Part shown: positions 11,167 to 26,100 of the stretch, piece after piece
How positions within the stretch are numbered: position 1 is the first letter of the stretch
Layout of the letters: every line of letters starts with the position of its first letter
Assembly (NCBI GenBank): GCA_963576565.1
Contig: OY755046.1
Span: forward strand, 61,731,471-61,795,470
Length of the DNA: 64,000 bases
Direction: 5' to 3'
Source of the DNA: Aspidapion aeneum
Taxonomy: Eukaryota > Arthropoda > Insecta > Coleoptera > Brentidae
Translations under genes and position numbers: made by a program
Notes under the pieces: generated by a model
Seen by the model: the letters and a program-made list of their open reading frames with translations, nothing else
The model's database searches: none
Told to the model about the DNA's origin: nothing

Positions 11167-14100
11167 ATTTTAACTAAAAACTTTGACAAACTTGGCACTA
11201 ATGTTCTATGTTTAATTTAAAATTGTTTCTGTGTTTTCTGGCTATTATGGCTGCAAATGACTCTCAGGCACAGTGCTAAATTGAACATAAAGAAGTTTGG
11301 CTGTAATGGCAAAGTTTAAAAAAACATTTCCAAACTAGTAAGAACCTTTTGTTTTAAAATTTGTATCGGAGAACTTGGCTTTCCTTTTTACGGAATATTA
11401 TTTTCGCGTACTTGGCTTTTTTATGAAATGTTTTTGTTATGGTACTATTTGTTTAGAGCTTCTTGTTAAATTTTTCCATAGGAAATTGCCTGGAAAATCA
11501 CGATGTATGGAGGCTATCTACTGATCTGTCAACCCGAAGTGTTAAGCAAAGAAGAGAGTAAACCTCTAAAATACGTCGAGCGGTACGTCGAAAGCGCAAG
11601 CGCGCTTTGCATCAACGAGTGGCGCCGACTGCCGCACATCGTCAGTCACATTCATTTGCAGTATCTACAAGCTGCGCAACAGATTATGGAATTACAAGAA
11701 GCATATCAGATACATAAAGGTGAGTCTATCTATCTATTTAGCCTTTTTTTATCCATCTTTGGACAATTGTATTTTATTTGAAATCGAACCCTTAAACGAG
11801 GGTACCGTAATAGATCTTTTGTGTGTATAAAATAAATATAAAACATTTTTAAAAACGTTACAAACTTTAATGAATACAAAATAAAACTCTGTTGCAATTT
11901 ACAAATTGCTACAAGACTTTTCTTAGACCTATAAAACAAACAATACCAAAAATTTTAAAATAAAAACAACTTACCAAAATAACAAACTGCAAAATATTAT
12001 TTAAATAGAAAAATCTTATGTTTCTTTACTGATAATTAATTTAGAGGTTTTAGTTTAAGTTCAACAAAACTTAGAATGTGACTACCCACTTGCCTCCTCA
12101 ATGTTTTGGTTTTTATTGAAAGTAGGTTGCATCTAAGTAATCCATTATCCCCTCTTTGAAGAGTTTGGAGGAACCAAGTCAGTGGCGTTGCTGATAAAAT
12201 TTACTTTACTTTCTAACTAATGAGCTAAACAAGGAAACGTAAACAAAAACAGACATTTTCTTATCTCACAGGTTTTCCATAACCAATCACGTTGAAGGGA
12301 AAACCCTCTCTTTACTTGAGGTTTCCTTTCGCTTAACTATTACAACTCCCAGTCTTAACTTTTCAGTAGTTTTTCTCACATCAACCACCTGCTGTTTGGT
12401 AGGCGGCACCTAGACGTTTACCATAGTGGAGGGAGGCCGAACCACTTTCTTATCTCTGCAAAACCATGTTTTGTGCTTTTCGTTTTTGTATGCTGGTTTC
12501 GCACAGTGGCACAGTCAAAAGTAATTTACATTCCTGACAATATCTTCCACTCTTCTTTGTCTGTCGCCGTGTTCATGCATGTAGTTCTCGCATGTTTCAT
12601 ATATTGTTCGCCCATCTTATTTGGGGTCTTTCCCTACTTCTTTTATTTCTCCAAGGTCTCCAGTTTACAATACATTTGTTCCATCGATCGTCTTTCTGTC
12701 TGATATTGTGGCCCGCAAATTTCCATTTTAATTATGCTACTTCTCCTCTGACATCCCTTACTTTTGTTTTATTTACTATCCATTAATTCATTTGTCTATC
12801 TGTTAGATTTACATGTAACATTTGTCTCTGCATTGATTTTTGGGCTTTTTTTACCTTATTTATGTTTGATTTTGTAAGTGTCCAGGTCTGGGATCCATAG
12901 GTAAGTACAGGAATGATACGTTGGTTCTACATTTTCGTTTTGAGGTACTGAGGATATTTTTTATTTTTTAATATGTAGCTTAATTTGCCGAATGCTGCAC
13001 ATGCCAATTGATTTCAGCTGTTTGGTTTTCTCTTTTTAGTTGAATAATTTGTCCCAGTTATATATATTCCTCTACTTGTTCTATTTTTTCTTGGTTTATT
13101 CTGATCGTGATAACTTTATCTGTGTTTGTTTTAGTATCAGTGTAGTTCATACTCAAGCGTATATTTTTAGCTGTTGTATCCAGTTCTTCCAGCATTTTTA
13201 TTAGTTCTTCTTTCTTATTTGTTATTAAGGTGATATCATCAGAATATCTTTGGTCATAAGGTGGTTCAAGTATTGTCCGCTTACTTTGATGCCTATTCCT
13301 TCCCAATATAAGTTTTTAAAAATATCTTCTAGGCCTTGGTTAAAGGTAACTACTAGATGTGGTAAATGCTCTCTATTTCTAAAATGTTTAGGGTCACTGG
13401 ATCACGAAGGCTTCCAGGATGCAGTGTTCCTAAAAATGTTTTTTTCAAAGCGACATCTAGAGGCATTCACCTGAACAACATCTATATAGGAAATCCCAAA
13501 AACTAAAAGTGTCAGATAATATTTAGTTTGATAGTTGCATTTTTTAAAAACCCTACAATCATTTACACCAAAAATAAATTTAGTTAGTTATAGACCCCAA
13601 TCCAAAACGCAGCCTTTCCATAAAGCCCCCGTAACGCAAAAACGGGTTGATATTTGAAAAAGCGATTTTTACCAAAAATATTGTTTTGACATTTGAGGCT
13701 GATAAAGGGAGGTTAGTTTTTCTCTATCTCCCATAGAAGTACCATTTTCCACTTAAAAGTGCCCAATTTGTTGAAGTAGAGCGATTCAGTAAAATCGTAC
13801 AGGGTACGATTTTACTGAATCGCTCTACTTTTGGCAGACACTGTAAAATAGGTATTTCGGCCCTCTTTTAAAAAGCGCCATCTTAGGGTAATCACCTGAA
13901 CCATGAGCTTCTTAAAGTAATGTTATCTAGGAAGCTGATCAGATATATAAAATTGGAAGTAGATCTGGTAGATGCTTTCAATTTCGAAACTCCTTTACTG
14001 GACGCCATCTAGGGGGAATCACTTGAATTAGCATCTTTGTAAACTAACGCAATCTAGGTAGGAAACAGTGCACTTTCTATAAGTGAAATATCACCAAGCA

Positions 14101-17100
14101 GAACTCTATTTTTTTCAGGATTAGGCCTTCAAGGCCACCCGAACTCCCTTCACGACATGAAAGCCATAGTCAAGACCTGGCGCAACCGATTACCAGTCAT
14201 CGCCGATGACCTTGTGCACTGGAGCGACATCTTCACGTGGCGCCAACATCATTATCAAGTCATCGTAAAACACTATGAGAAGAACAGGGATACTTCCATG
14301 GCCAACTCGAAATTAGGTAGGTTAGGTTTGATTCGGTTCAGTGCTTATCAAGCTTACTACACACACATAGTGACCCTGTATGTATGATATATTTTAAAGA
14401 ATAGAGACGCAACAAACTCTTCAAAGTCAAATTCATTTAAGTCAAATTTAAAGGATGAAAATACTCTACCGTTGTTTAGAGAGAGACGCACCTTCTGTCC
14501 TTGTTAATTCATAAGCTTCAGAAAATAAAAATAAACGATTGTTAACACACGTGTTTGTTTTTATGTTGCATAACCAAAAAATAAACCAGAAACACATAAG
14601 CCAAACAAAAACATCGAATTTGGAACTGCTTGTCGCTTTCATAAATTGTTTTTTGACAGGAATGCACGCGTCTGCGCAGTCAATCATCCATTTTGGCAAG
14701 ATAGCGCGCAAACACAAACTGACCAACGTCTGTCTGGATTCATTGAACAAAATCTACAGCATATCAAGTGTGCCAGTGGTCGACTGTTTCCAGAAAGTTC
14801 GACAACAAGTCAAGTGTTACCTGCAGATGGCATCCATGAACAACAAGAGTGAACTTGCAGGCGGATTGGAGGTAAGAACTTTCAGGGCACTTTACGAAAA
14901 GACATGGCGTTGAGGAGAGGGTGAGCTTTTCAAAAATGACAACACTGCCCCAGACGTCAGCACCGGTTGCAAGGGTTTTCAAAAGATGGAGCCACTTGCC
15001 AATGCCTTTAAACATTTCTTCTTTACTTTTCGGTTCAAAATAACTTCATATACTTGTAGATAGTCGAAATTTGTAACTGTATCTGAACCAGTCGTATTAT
15101 CCTAAGACGAAATTTTGGAAACAATTTTGTTTTAAATATAGCTTATTTTTTTGCGAGGTCGAAATCGGACGTGTTAACTTTACCGTTAAATGATCGCGAA
15201 CGGATCCTAACCTGTCCAGACACGCCTAGGTTAGAATACGTTTGCGATCAATTGACCAAGGTTAGGTTATCTTACCTTAACATCGATTTCGACCTCCCAA
15301 AAGGAGGACAGGGGAGATATAAATTTAAACATCCCGCCTAAATATATTTATTGCTTACATCCTATAATTTCATACTAACATGTAGAACTGGCAACATCGT
15401 AAAGAACTGACCCTCTTCATACTAGCATGTAGAACTGGCAACATGGTAAAGAGCTGACCCTCTCTACAACGCTATGTTACGAAAAGACTAACTGATTTCA
15501 AAATGGCCGCTGAAGTAAACTTAGTGGCTTTTATATGGAGGAATCCTTTCTGAACCATCAAGTGTTAATAATATGCTTTTCATTGACAGTTTAAATGACT
15601 AATGGCCTCTTCTTTAAGCTCTCTCATACTCCTGTTGCCTGATAAGCATTTTTAATATTTGTTTTTTTTAGGTTATAAATCACACGAAAATGCAATACTT
15701 CGCCAAAGAAATGACGGCAGAATTTTACGCTTTAAAAGGAATGATGTATCATCTAAGTGCCAAGAGTGATGACGCTAATAAAGCCTTTTCAGCTGCGGTA
15801 AGGAACATCTCTCTTTCTAACTCTCTATCTGCCTATTCCTCTCTCCTTCTTATTTACTGTGTCTTTAAAATTTTCAAGCGCCATCTACTAAACAGCCCAG
15901 AAACCTAGCAAGCGCTCTAACTGCGAACGCAGCGCCAGTATCTTATCAGATTTTATTCAATAAAGATTTGTAGTACAAAGTGAAGGTGTCTCTCTCTCCC
16001 TTGCGGTTTCGTGCGCACATCCACTGAACCATTAGAGCCACTCTCCCCCCCCCCCCTATTACTCACTGTCTGTCTTTGACAGATCTATAGTCCTTGCAAT
16101 ACCCCAAGTCCCTTTGCTATCCTTTTTTATTTTTCTCCTATAATAAAGACAGAAAATAGCATCGAAAATCATTGTTGGCCCCAGATTGCAGCAGCAAGCC
16201 TGTCTGTCTATCAAAGTTTAAGTTGACAATAAAAGTCAACTTTCAAAACAAAAAATTTTTGGAAGTAGTCAAAATAGTAAAAAAAAATTGCGACAGATAA
16301 AATGTTCATACGAAAATTCCACGCTTTTTTCGATCTTCAGTCCCATCCGTAATAACTACAGAGCAAAATTTTAAGAAACAGTAATAGGTAATGACAAAAA
16401 GTATGAAGACTTTCTGATGCCATTCAAAACAAGGACTTTAGAAAACTATTTCAAAAAGTTTGTAAAACTATTGTTTAAAATTACATGATGCATTGCGAAA
16501 AACTAATTTTGGAAGACTGAGAAAATGAAACAGCTATTGATGTCGCTCCTCTCGTCAGAACTGACGATGGCAGTTTATGAGATGAAGTTTTTTGGACGAT
16601 GAGAATAAATTATTTTTGCATTGTTTGTTTTTTAGCTGGATTTTAGATTTTCAGTTTTTTGGTTGGTTTTATTTTAAGAAAATAGGTTTACAAAACCATA
16701 CAAATAAAGCTTAATATAATAATTTTAATTTTTTGATTTGAACTTAATTCTACTGTTCTACTGCAACATTTTAAACTTAGTAATTAGTAATAGCCTCAAT
16801 ATAGCTATTTTTAGTTTAAATATTTTGTCTGAAATATTTTTTTTAATTCACACAGAAAGAGTCTGTACAATACCGTTTTTGTTGAAATTCCCAAAGCCTT
16901 TGCAGTTAAATCAGTTGAGAACTTATTATACTTTTTAAAAGATCTATGTGTCGACCATAAAAAATGTTTATTTATTAAAAATTATAATAAAATACTGTTT
17001 TAATTTACCCTAAACAAAAAAATATAAATGCTTATATACTTATTGTAACAAAGAAATAAGTATGTTCTACATTAATAAAGGTCGAGAGTTTATTTGTGGA

Positions 17101-20100
17101 AACTACAAATATAATTTAACGTTTATTGGTAATAAATTAAAAACTTCTATTTACAAAAAATATAGTATAAATAGGGCCTAATCTTTGAATTTGAATCATA
17201 ATTTTTACTAAAACAGATTGCAAAGCTTAGCTTAACTCCAGCTCGAAATACATTGTAGAAAATAACATTTTTGAAAAAATTTAATAATCATTAATTTATC
17301 GTTTGTTCATGGTTTGTAGCTCTACGGTCAGTCGCACTGAAAATCTTCCAATGTAGAAACTTTGCCGGAAGGGCACCCCAATTGTTCATAAATTTTTCAC
17401 TACATAAAATCATTTTGGGACAGAACCTTTTCTCAAAATCAGAGTTTAAATAAAAATAAGCGATAATCTTTCAAGGCAAGAAATGTCAAAACAATGGCAG
17501 TTTAAACACCCATCCACCACCCTTATTATAAAGGGTGGTGACCGATTATATTAACATTAGGGTAACTGATAATTAGTTTCGCAGCATCAATTATCATTTA
17601 CCTTAGGAACCTGTGGTTTAAAACTGAATTAAGAATACACGTGCGTTTTGTTACCAGAATTACGGGGTGATTAAACAAAAGGACTAGCCTTATTGCAAAG
17701 ACTATAGCCATTTACTTAACATCCCAGAAACCAATTAATCAGTATTAGTTTTACAAGAGAAACTACTGCGCCCTCTATTCCAGATTTCATTTACTAAACA
17801 TTTGCTACCAAAAGTGCCGAATTGCAGTACTAAAGTGCAGATATACAGTGCAGTAGGTTACATGAGTACTCATTTGTTCTAGGTTCAAATGCACGATACG
17901 TCAATAAAAGCATGGGCACTGTACGGCGACTACCTTGAAAGCGTTTTTATCAAGGATCCCAGGCAGATCAGCTTTGGAGTGAACGCAATGACGTGTTTTT
18001 TGCACGCATGTCGACACCAGAATGAACCAAAGGCTAGAAAGTACTTAGCCAAGGTTTTGTGGTAAGTTTTTTTATTTTTCAAACAGTACCCAAGTAACAT
18101 TTCTTTATTTATAGCAGAAGCTAAAAGGTTGCCAGCGCCTTTCCTTAAAACCATTAGTTTCAATGTTTGGTCGCTAGCACGTTCCCATTACCCTTATATA
18201 CCCCTTAGACTTCCTAAATGGGACTCCCCAATTGGTGGTGGCAACCTATGTATTAAACTCATTATAAAACCATAAGAAATAAACGCTAGCTTCGCCCTCT
18301 AGCGGTTCCACCAGTATAGAACCTTTTAGAGCCTAAAGCTATTATGCCAGGTTCTAAAAGCAACTCAGAAACGTCCTCTATCCTGTTATAAAACTAGATT
18401 TGGTAATTTGGTATCCTGGCAATTCTGTTGAATACCATAATACCTTTAGAGTAAAGAATTTTTCCTATAAAAGCTTTAGCGATATTTTAGATTCACAATG
18501 GCTATATAAAATAATTTAAGTCATAAAATTGCCAAAAATGTCAGAGTCCCAAAATTATTGTATCACATAAAAATATACCTATATATGAGGAGTTTGTCGT
18601 TTTGTGGATCATCAAATTGCCTGCCAGACTTATTTTTCTGATAAAATCGTATCTGAAAAGCTCTCAAAACAAGCGCGCCAGCTCACAAATACTTTTTAAT
18701 AGTTTTTTGATAACTGAATAACAAATATTTAAAAAAAAAAAATTACACTATTCACCATTAAAAAAGTCTGTTTGGTTTACATAAATCAAAATTAAAGTAA
18801 AATTATTGTTAAAAAACACTGCTAAAACGACTAGATAAATATTTTCTGTTTACAATATTTTTAAAATAATTCTATATACGCCATTATCGTTTTATAGTGG
18901 TCACTTGGTTTTATTTGTTACTCTATCGCAACAAGGATTTTTGAGTGCGCTTATGAAACCAATAAAAAAGAGAAGGTAAACATAGTGAACATAACCTCAC
19001 TTAAATTTTTTGTATTTGTTTTTTAAAGTGTTGTGTTAAATTTAAATGTTTTTTATCGTGCAATTTGCACACAATCAGGAGGGCCAGTGCAATGATATCC
19101 GTTGTGCCTGCAGGTTGGAGGGAAGCCTCTTATATTGGCCGTTTAAACAGGCCTTATCTAGGCTTGGGTGCCCTACCCAGGAGGATAATAAATAATCAAT
19201 CTTGCAATAGGTAGGTACCAATCTGTACTAGTACTAGTAAAAACTAAAATACGAAAGTATTTATTTACTTCTGTTAGAAGCCTTAAGGAAACAAAGTTTT
19301 ATATGACCGCCTATTTAAATAATATTTAATATGCAGCTATGGGTAACCATAAATACAAAAGAATTCAGTTTACCTTGAAGCCTTCCTTTTAAAACCTGTT
19401 TAAAATGCCTAAAAGTAATGGCAAAAACCAAAAGTCTAAAGTTTATATTTACCACTCTTAAAAACCTTAAGGAAACTAGGTTCTATATGGCCGCCTATAT
19501 AATCATATTTACTATTAAACTACTGGTAACTACACAAACAAAAGGATATAAGGTAACCTTTTAGCTCTATTATAAAACACTTTTGTTATGACCTAAAGTA
19601 ATGAAAAAAACTAAAAGACCAAAGTTTATATTTATTTATTTTTAAAAACTTTAGGTAAAAGGGTTTTATAAGACCATCTTTATAAATCAGAAATCAATAA
19701 AACCAAAAGTATCTAAAAGGAACAGAAGAACACTTTTTGGTTGTATAACTCCTATCCTAACCTATATCCTCTTTCGGTAATTGGCAATATTAATTACCTT
19801 TTTGTAGCCAAATTGATCCTAAAAGCCATAACAGCACCCTCTAAATAACCTTGGAACCACATTAATAAAACCTTGAGTGGTAATAATGTTACTTGGGTAA
19901 GGAACAATCTGGGAAGACTAATTAGCAACTTTGTTTTAACCTAATTTACTAGAAAATTCAAATTTAAACTTATGGTTCGGTTTTAGGTTACTAAGCTACG
20001 ACGACGAAAAAAACAGCCTAATGGATGCCTTGGACAAGTACGCGGTGGGAGTTCCGCCATTGCTTTGGTTGCCTTGGACACCTCAACTACTTAACTGGTT

Positions 20101-23100
20101 GGTTCAGTATGAAGGGAACGTCATTTTGAATTTACTGTGTCAAGTGGGGCGAATGTTTCCGCAGGCGGTCTATTTTCCTATAAGGTATGCGAATATGGGG
20201 CATACCCATGCACTCACACGCGATTTCGGTTACTGCGCATGCGTCAGTTTTGGTCTGGATTGAACTTTGTATGAGCGTGATTGTTTATTACTCTATTTGC
20301 AGGATCCTGTATCTAAAATTGAGGACAGCGTCCGCCAGAAAGACATACACCGCTCAGCAACAAGCCTCACAGCAAGAACAGAGCGGAGAGAGCAGTCAAA
20401 GTGGATCTCAAGAGGGCGCCACCACCGCTACAAGCACCGCTGCGACATCTACCGAAGGTTCTGGTACCATTAAAGCCACCCCGGCGATGATTCGTTGTTC
20501 GAAAATCATGAAAATGCAACGAGACATTCACACCAGTGTCTTGAGTAGTTTAGAAGGTATTGCCGATCAGATGGAGTGGATTAAAGAAAACTGGCATGAG
20601 GAGGTAAATAATGGCTTTAGAATACGATCCATCATGTAAAGAAAGATATGAAGATTTACTTAGGTTTTGGGTATTGAAAAAACCCAAAAATGGCTTTTGG
20701 ATCTTTTTATGGGATCGCGGGTGAAACAAATAGACCGGTTCGAAAATCGGAAAAATAATTTCCGCGGTGAACCTTCAAGCTAGTAAAATATTGGCCTACC
20801 TTATATGCTGAAGTCGAAAATCGAAATAGAACGAGCCCAGGACAGTTTCCCTCGCTCTTGATCTTCTCTCCATAGTATCAGAGTGAGAGAAGCATACGCG
20901 ACCATTCGCGAAAACTGCGGCCAACAAAGGCACCCAAAGGCTCACATACATAGCAGTATATTACAATAAAGCGAAAAAATGTAATAATAATAAATTTTAA
21001 TTATAACTTATTACCGAATCGGCAAAAAACATAAAAGGTAAAATTTTATCATGTATCCCTAGATAAGGAATAATTTTATTAAATTTATCCAAAATCCAAC
21101 AGGTATTTACTACTATGTCGGTTTAGAACGTTTTTCTACGTTGTCCGACGCCTATTCTCCACCTCCTTCGATCCTGTTTTTTTGACTCATTGATCTTTGG
21201 ATTGACTGTTGCCATTCCAGTTTAGGACGCCTTCTTTTTCTGCGCCCTATTGGTTGCCATTCTAGGACCTGCTTTGATTATCTTTAGTCGATCATGCGTT
21301 GTACATGGCCGTACCATATCAGTTGTCTTTTAATGATCCGTGATCCGTTATGCTTTCCTCGATTCCCATTCTATCTTTTAAGGTCTCATTTCTTATATGA
21401 TCTGTTCTAGATATTTTCATTGATCTCCATCCATTCATTTCCACACTTTCCATTTTTGTTTTGTATTTTTCTGTTACGCGACAAGTCTCTATTTCATAAA
21501 ACAGCGTGCTTTTCACCATTAATTCATATATGTTACATTTTACATTCTTTTTTATTTCTCTGCTCCATAAAATACTGTTAAGACATCTAATAACCTTTTT
21601 TGCTTTTCTTTTTTTTTCGAGTTCTTTACAATCTGTTCCTGTCTTATCAAATGTGATACCCACATATTCATTGCATGGAGATATTGTTTGTCCATCATCT
21701 AGTTCTAACTCACTTGATTCGTTTCCAATACATCTTATCCATGTTCACTGTTAACACCCACTTTTGGTATTCTTCCATTAACTTTCCCTTCATACACTCC
21801 ATGTCTATTTTATCATTAGCTCCAATTACTTGGTCATCAGCAAACTGTAGTGTGTATATGGTAAATTAGTCGTCAAGTTGTTCTCATGCCATGTACTTTA
21901 CGTTTCCAGTTTTTTAGAGCTACTGCGATATATATTTTAAAAAGAGTTGGAGAGATACAACATCCCTGTTTTAAGCCTTTTGTTACCTGGAATTCCCTTG
22001 AAAGTCGATTTCCAATTTTAATTTTAGATTTTGACCCTTTGTAAAGTTCTTTTATCGCTTTTATATATGTATGATTGATATTAGTTTGTTCTAACACTGT
22101 CCATAATTTTTCTACTGGAATGGTATCATATGCTTTTTGTAGGTCCACAAAGGTAACATGGGTCTCTATATTTCTGGCACTCCTTTTCTCAATTACTTGT
22201 TTAAGACAAAAAACATTATTACTACAAGATCTGCCTGCACGAAACCCACTTTGCTCTTCTTCTTCTTGGTCATGAAAATCATTCTCTATTAAGTCTCTAA
22301 GAATCCTACCGTACAATCTACTTAGAGTACTTGTTACTGAAATTCCTCTGTAATTGTTGCAATCCAGCTTGTTTCCTTTTTTATGTATTGAAGATATGAA
22401 TGCAATTTTCCAATCATTAGGTAGTGGATGCCCGTTTATGCATTGATTGATAATATGTGAGATTTTCGAGTAGTTTCTCTGATCCATATTTGAGTATTTC
22501 AGCATATATTCCCCCAGGTCCGCTAGCTTTTCCGGATTTAAGCTTTTTAATACTATTCTTTATCATTTCTTTTTCGATGATTACTTCTTCTCCATGTACT
22601 TCTATGTCTCTCCTCGGAGAGGCTGCCAGATATTCGGGTCTCGTCTCCTGCAACAGTCCCTTGTAGTGTTCTGTACATTGTTCTGGTTTGATGATCTGGA
22701 TGTTTACTTTTTCTTTTGTTGGGTTTTTTACTGTAAAAATGAATTTCCATACTTCAGAACTCTGCCTACCTCCTACGTGTGTATTTATAACGTGGCATTT
22801 GCGCTCGAACATTTCATTTTTTCTGTACGTATCAAATTTCTTAGCTGTCTTCTGGTTTCCCTGTAGATTTCTCTCTTTGCTCTTTAGAACTGAGCCATTT
22901 CAAGTATGTGCGTTTTTTCTCTTTGACCATTTTTTATATTTTCTCCCTCCACCTACCAATTTTAGGGTTTGTATCAGCTTTGTTTTGTATTGTATGCTTC
23001 TTGTTATTGGAGAAGGATGTGCTGGGTTCCTCCAGAGTTGTGTTTGGAGTGGTAAAAGTTATTTCTTCTATCCTTGAGTTGTCTGGGTTTTCAAAACTGG

Positions 23101-26100
23101 TTTCATCTTTCTGACTCACCTGGTCTTCTTCTTGCTCTTCACCGTAGCTCCTATTCCCGGCGACCTCTGACCTTCTGGACCCTTCTGAGCTATAATTAAA
23201 ACCTAGCAAATCCGATACTGGGCTTTCAAATCCTAGCAACTCTGATATTGGGCTTCTAGAATGTTGAACCTATCTCATCCTCGTCGCCATTGTAATATTT
23301 ATGTTGTTTAAGCCGCGTAATTATTTATGATTGCGCAAATATTCATGGATGAAAACAGACTTGCTATAAAATATGTATAGACCGTAAAATGGTGCCGTAA
23401 CGAAAGGCAGTCCCATGTGACGTCACTCCAACGCTGCTTTCTCATTGGTCAGCCGCGCGGCCATATTGCCTACGTCACTAACACTTTCTCACGGCGCGGG
23501 AAATTTAAATTCGTGTGTTTGTCGTTTCACTTATACGCAAACACTACATCCCTCCGCACTAAGACTGTTTTTCACCACTTCTCTTAAAGTTCACTATACT
23601 CAAGTCCCTATAAAATTGTCACGCTCCACGAGAATTACCCTTACAATTCTATATGCATTAACTATGACTATGTAGACATATACAATTACACACATACTTT
23701 GAGACAAACAAACAGTTTAAAATCATTGATATGTGACAGGACTAGGGAGGTCTATTTTGTGTCATTCTAGCCAGACTACGGGTAGTTCTTCTGTCCTCTG
23801 ACAGGTCAGTATTTATTTTCTTACTTTGGCTCTTGTGAGTCTTAGGCTGTCCTTTAACCTGGACTGATGAGTCCTTGCAAACTAAAGCTGTAGAAGCCTT
23901 TTTCGTGTTTACCCCAATTTAGGGTTTGTATCAGCTTTGTTTTGTATTGTATCCTTCTTGTTATTGGAGAAGGATGTGCTGGGTTCCTCCAGACTTGTGT
24001 TTGGAGTGGTAAAAGTTATTTCTTCTATCCTTGAGTTGTCTGGGTTTTCAATAGTGGTTTCATCTTTCTGACTCACCTGGTCTTCTTCTTGCTCTTCACC
24101 GTAGCTCCTATTCGCGGCCACCTCTGACCTTCTGGACTCTTCTGAGCTATAATTAAAACCTAGCAACTCCGATACTGGGCTTTCAAATCCTAGCAACTCT
24201 GATATTGGGCTTCTAGAATGTTCTGAACATATCTCATCCTCGTCGCCATTGTAATATTTATGTTGTTTAAGCCGCGTAATTATTTATGATTGCGCAAATA
24301 TTCATGGATGAGAACAGACTTACTATAAAATACTTATAGACCGTAAAATAGGTCCGTAACGAGAGGCAGTCCCATGTGACGTCACTCAAACGCTGCTTTC
24401 TCATCGGTCAGCCGCGCGGCCATATTGCCTACGTCACTAACACTTTGTCACGGCGCGGGAAATTTAAATTTGTGTGTTTGTCGTTTCACTTATATGCAAA
24501 CACTACATCCCTCCGCACTAAGACTGTTTTTCACCACTTCTCTTAAAGTTCACTTTACTCAAGTCCCTATAAAATTGTCACGCTCCACGAGAATTACCCT
24601 TACAATTCTATATGCATTAACTATGACTATGTAGACATATACAATTACACACATACTTTGAGACAAACAAACAGTTTAAAATCATTGATGTGTGACAGGA
24701 CTAGGGAGGTCTATTTTGTGTCATTCTAGCCAGACTACGGGTAGTTCTTCTGTCCTCTGACAGGTCAGTATTTATTTTCTTACTTTGGCTCTTGTGAGTC
24801 TTAGGCTGTCGTTTAACCTGGACTGATGAGTCCTTGCAAACTAAAGCTGTAGAAGCCTTTTTCGTGTTTACCCCAATTTTAGGGTTTGTATCAGCTTTGT
24901 TTTGTATTGTATCCTTCTTGTTATTGGAGAAGGATGTGCTGGGTTCCTCCAGACTTGTGTTTGGAGTGGTGAAAGTCATTTCTTCTATCCTTGAGTTGTC
25001 TGGGTTTTCAAAACTGGTTTCATCTTTCTGACTCACCTGATCTTTTTCTTGCTCTTTACCGTAGCTCCTATTCGCGGCCATCTCTGACCTTCTGGACTCT
25101 TCTGAGCTATAATTAAAACCTAGCAACTCCGATACTGTGCTTTCAAATCCTAGCAACTCTGATATTGGGCTTCTAGAATGTTCTGAACCTATCTCATCCT
25201 CGTCGCCATTGTAATATTTATGTTGTTTAAGCCGCGTAATTATTTATGATTGCGCAAATATTCATGGATGAAAACAGACTTGCTATAAAATATGTATAGA
25301 CCGTAAAATGGTGCCGTAACGAGAGGCAGTCCCATGTGACGTCACTCCAACGCTGCTTTCTCATTGGTCAGCCGCGCGGCCATATTGCCTACGTCACTAA
25401 CACTTTGTCACGGCGCGGGAAATTTAAATTCGTGTGTTTGTCGTTTCACTTATACGCAAACACTACATCCCTCCGCACTAAGACTGTTTTTCACCACTTC
25501 TCTTAAAGTTCACTATACTCAAGTTCCTATAAAATTGTCTCGCTCCACGAGAATTACCCTTACAATTCTATATGCATTAACTATGACTATGTAGACATAT
25601 ACAATTACACACATACTTTGAGACAAACAAATAGTTTAAAATCATTGATGTGTGGCAGGACTAGGGAGGTCTATTTTGTGTCATTCTAGCCAGACTACGG
25701 GTAGTTCTTCTGTCCTCTGACAGGTCAGTATTTATGTTCTTACTTTGGCTCTTGTGAGTCTTAGGCTGTCCTTTACCCTGGACTGATGAGTCCTTGCAAA
25801 CCAAAGCTGTAGAAGGCTTTTTCGTGTTTACCCCAATTTTAGGGTTTGTATCAGCTTTGTTTGGTATTGTATCCTTCTTGTTCTTGGAGAAGGATGTGCT
25901 GGGTTCCTCCAGACTTGTGTTTGGAGTGGTAAAAGTTATTTCTTCTATCCTTGAGTTTTCTGGGTTTTCAAAACTGGTTTCATCTTTCTGGCTCACCTGG
26001 TCTTCTTCTTGCTCTTCACCGTAGCTCCTATTCCCGGCCACCTCTGACCTTCGGGACTCTTCTGAGCTATAATTAAAACCTAGCAACTCCGATACTGGGC

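Noticed and set aside
20267..20473. Alternative frame over the TRRAP Gln/Ser-rich exon
   Set aside because: It is a shadow of the TRRAP exon in another frame; phase and conservation favour the exon reading.
22688..23114. Cys/Phe-rich + strand frames around 22.6-23.1 kb
   Set aside because: They are the complement of LINE copy B and the first 960 bp unit.
23858..23885. CTGATGAGTCC in the 960 bp units, like a hammerhead core
   Set aside because: No GAAA box or closing stems follow; the word is a short GGACT/AGTCC palindrome.
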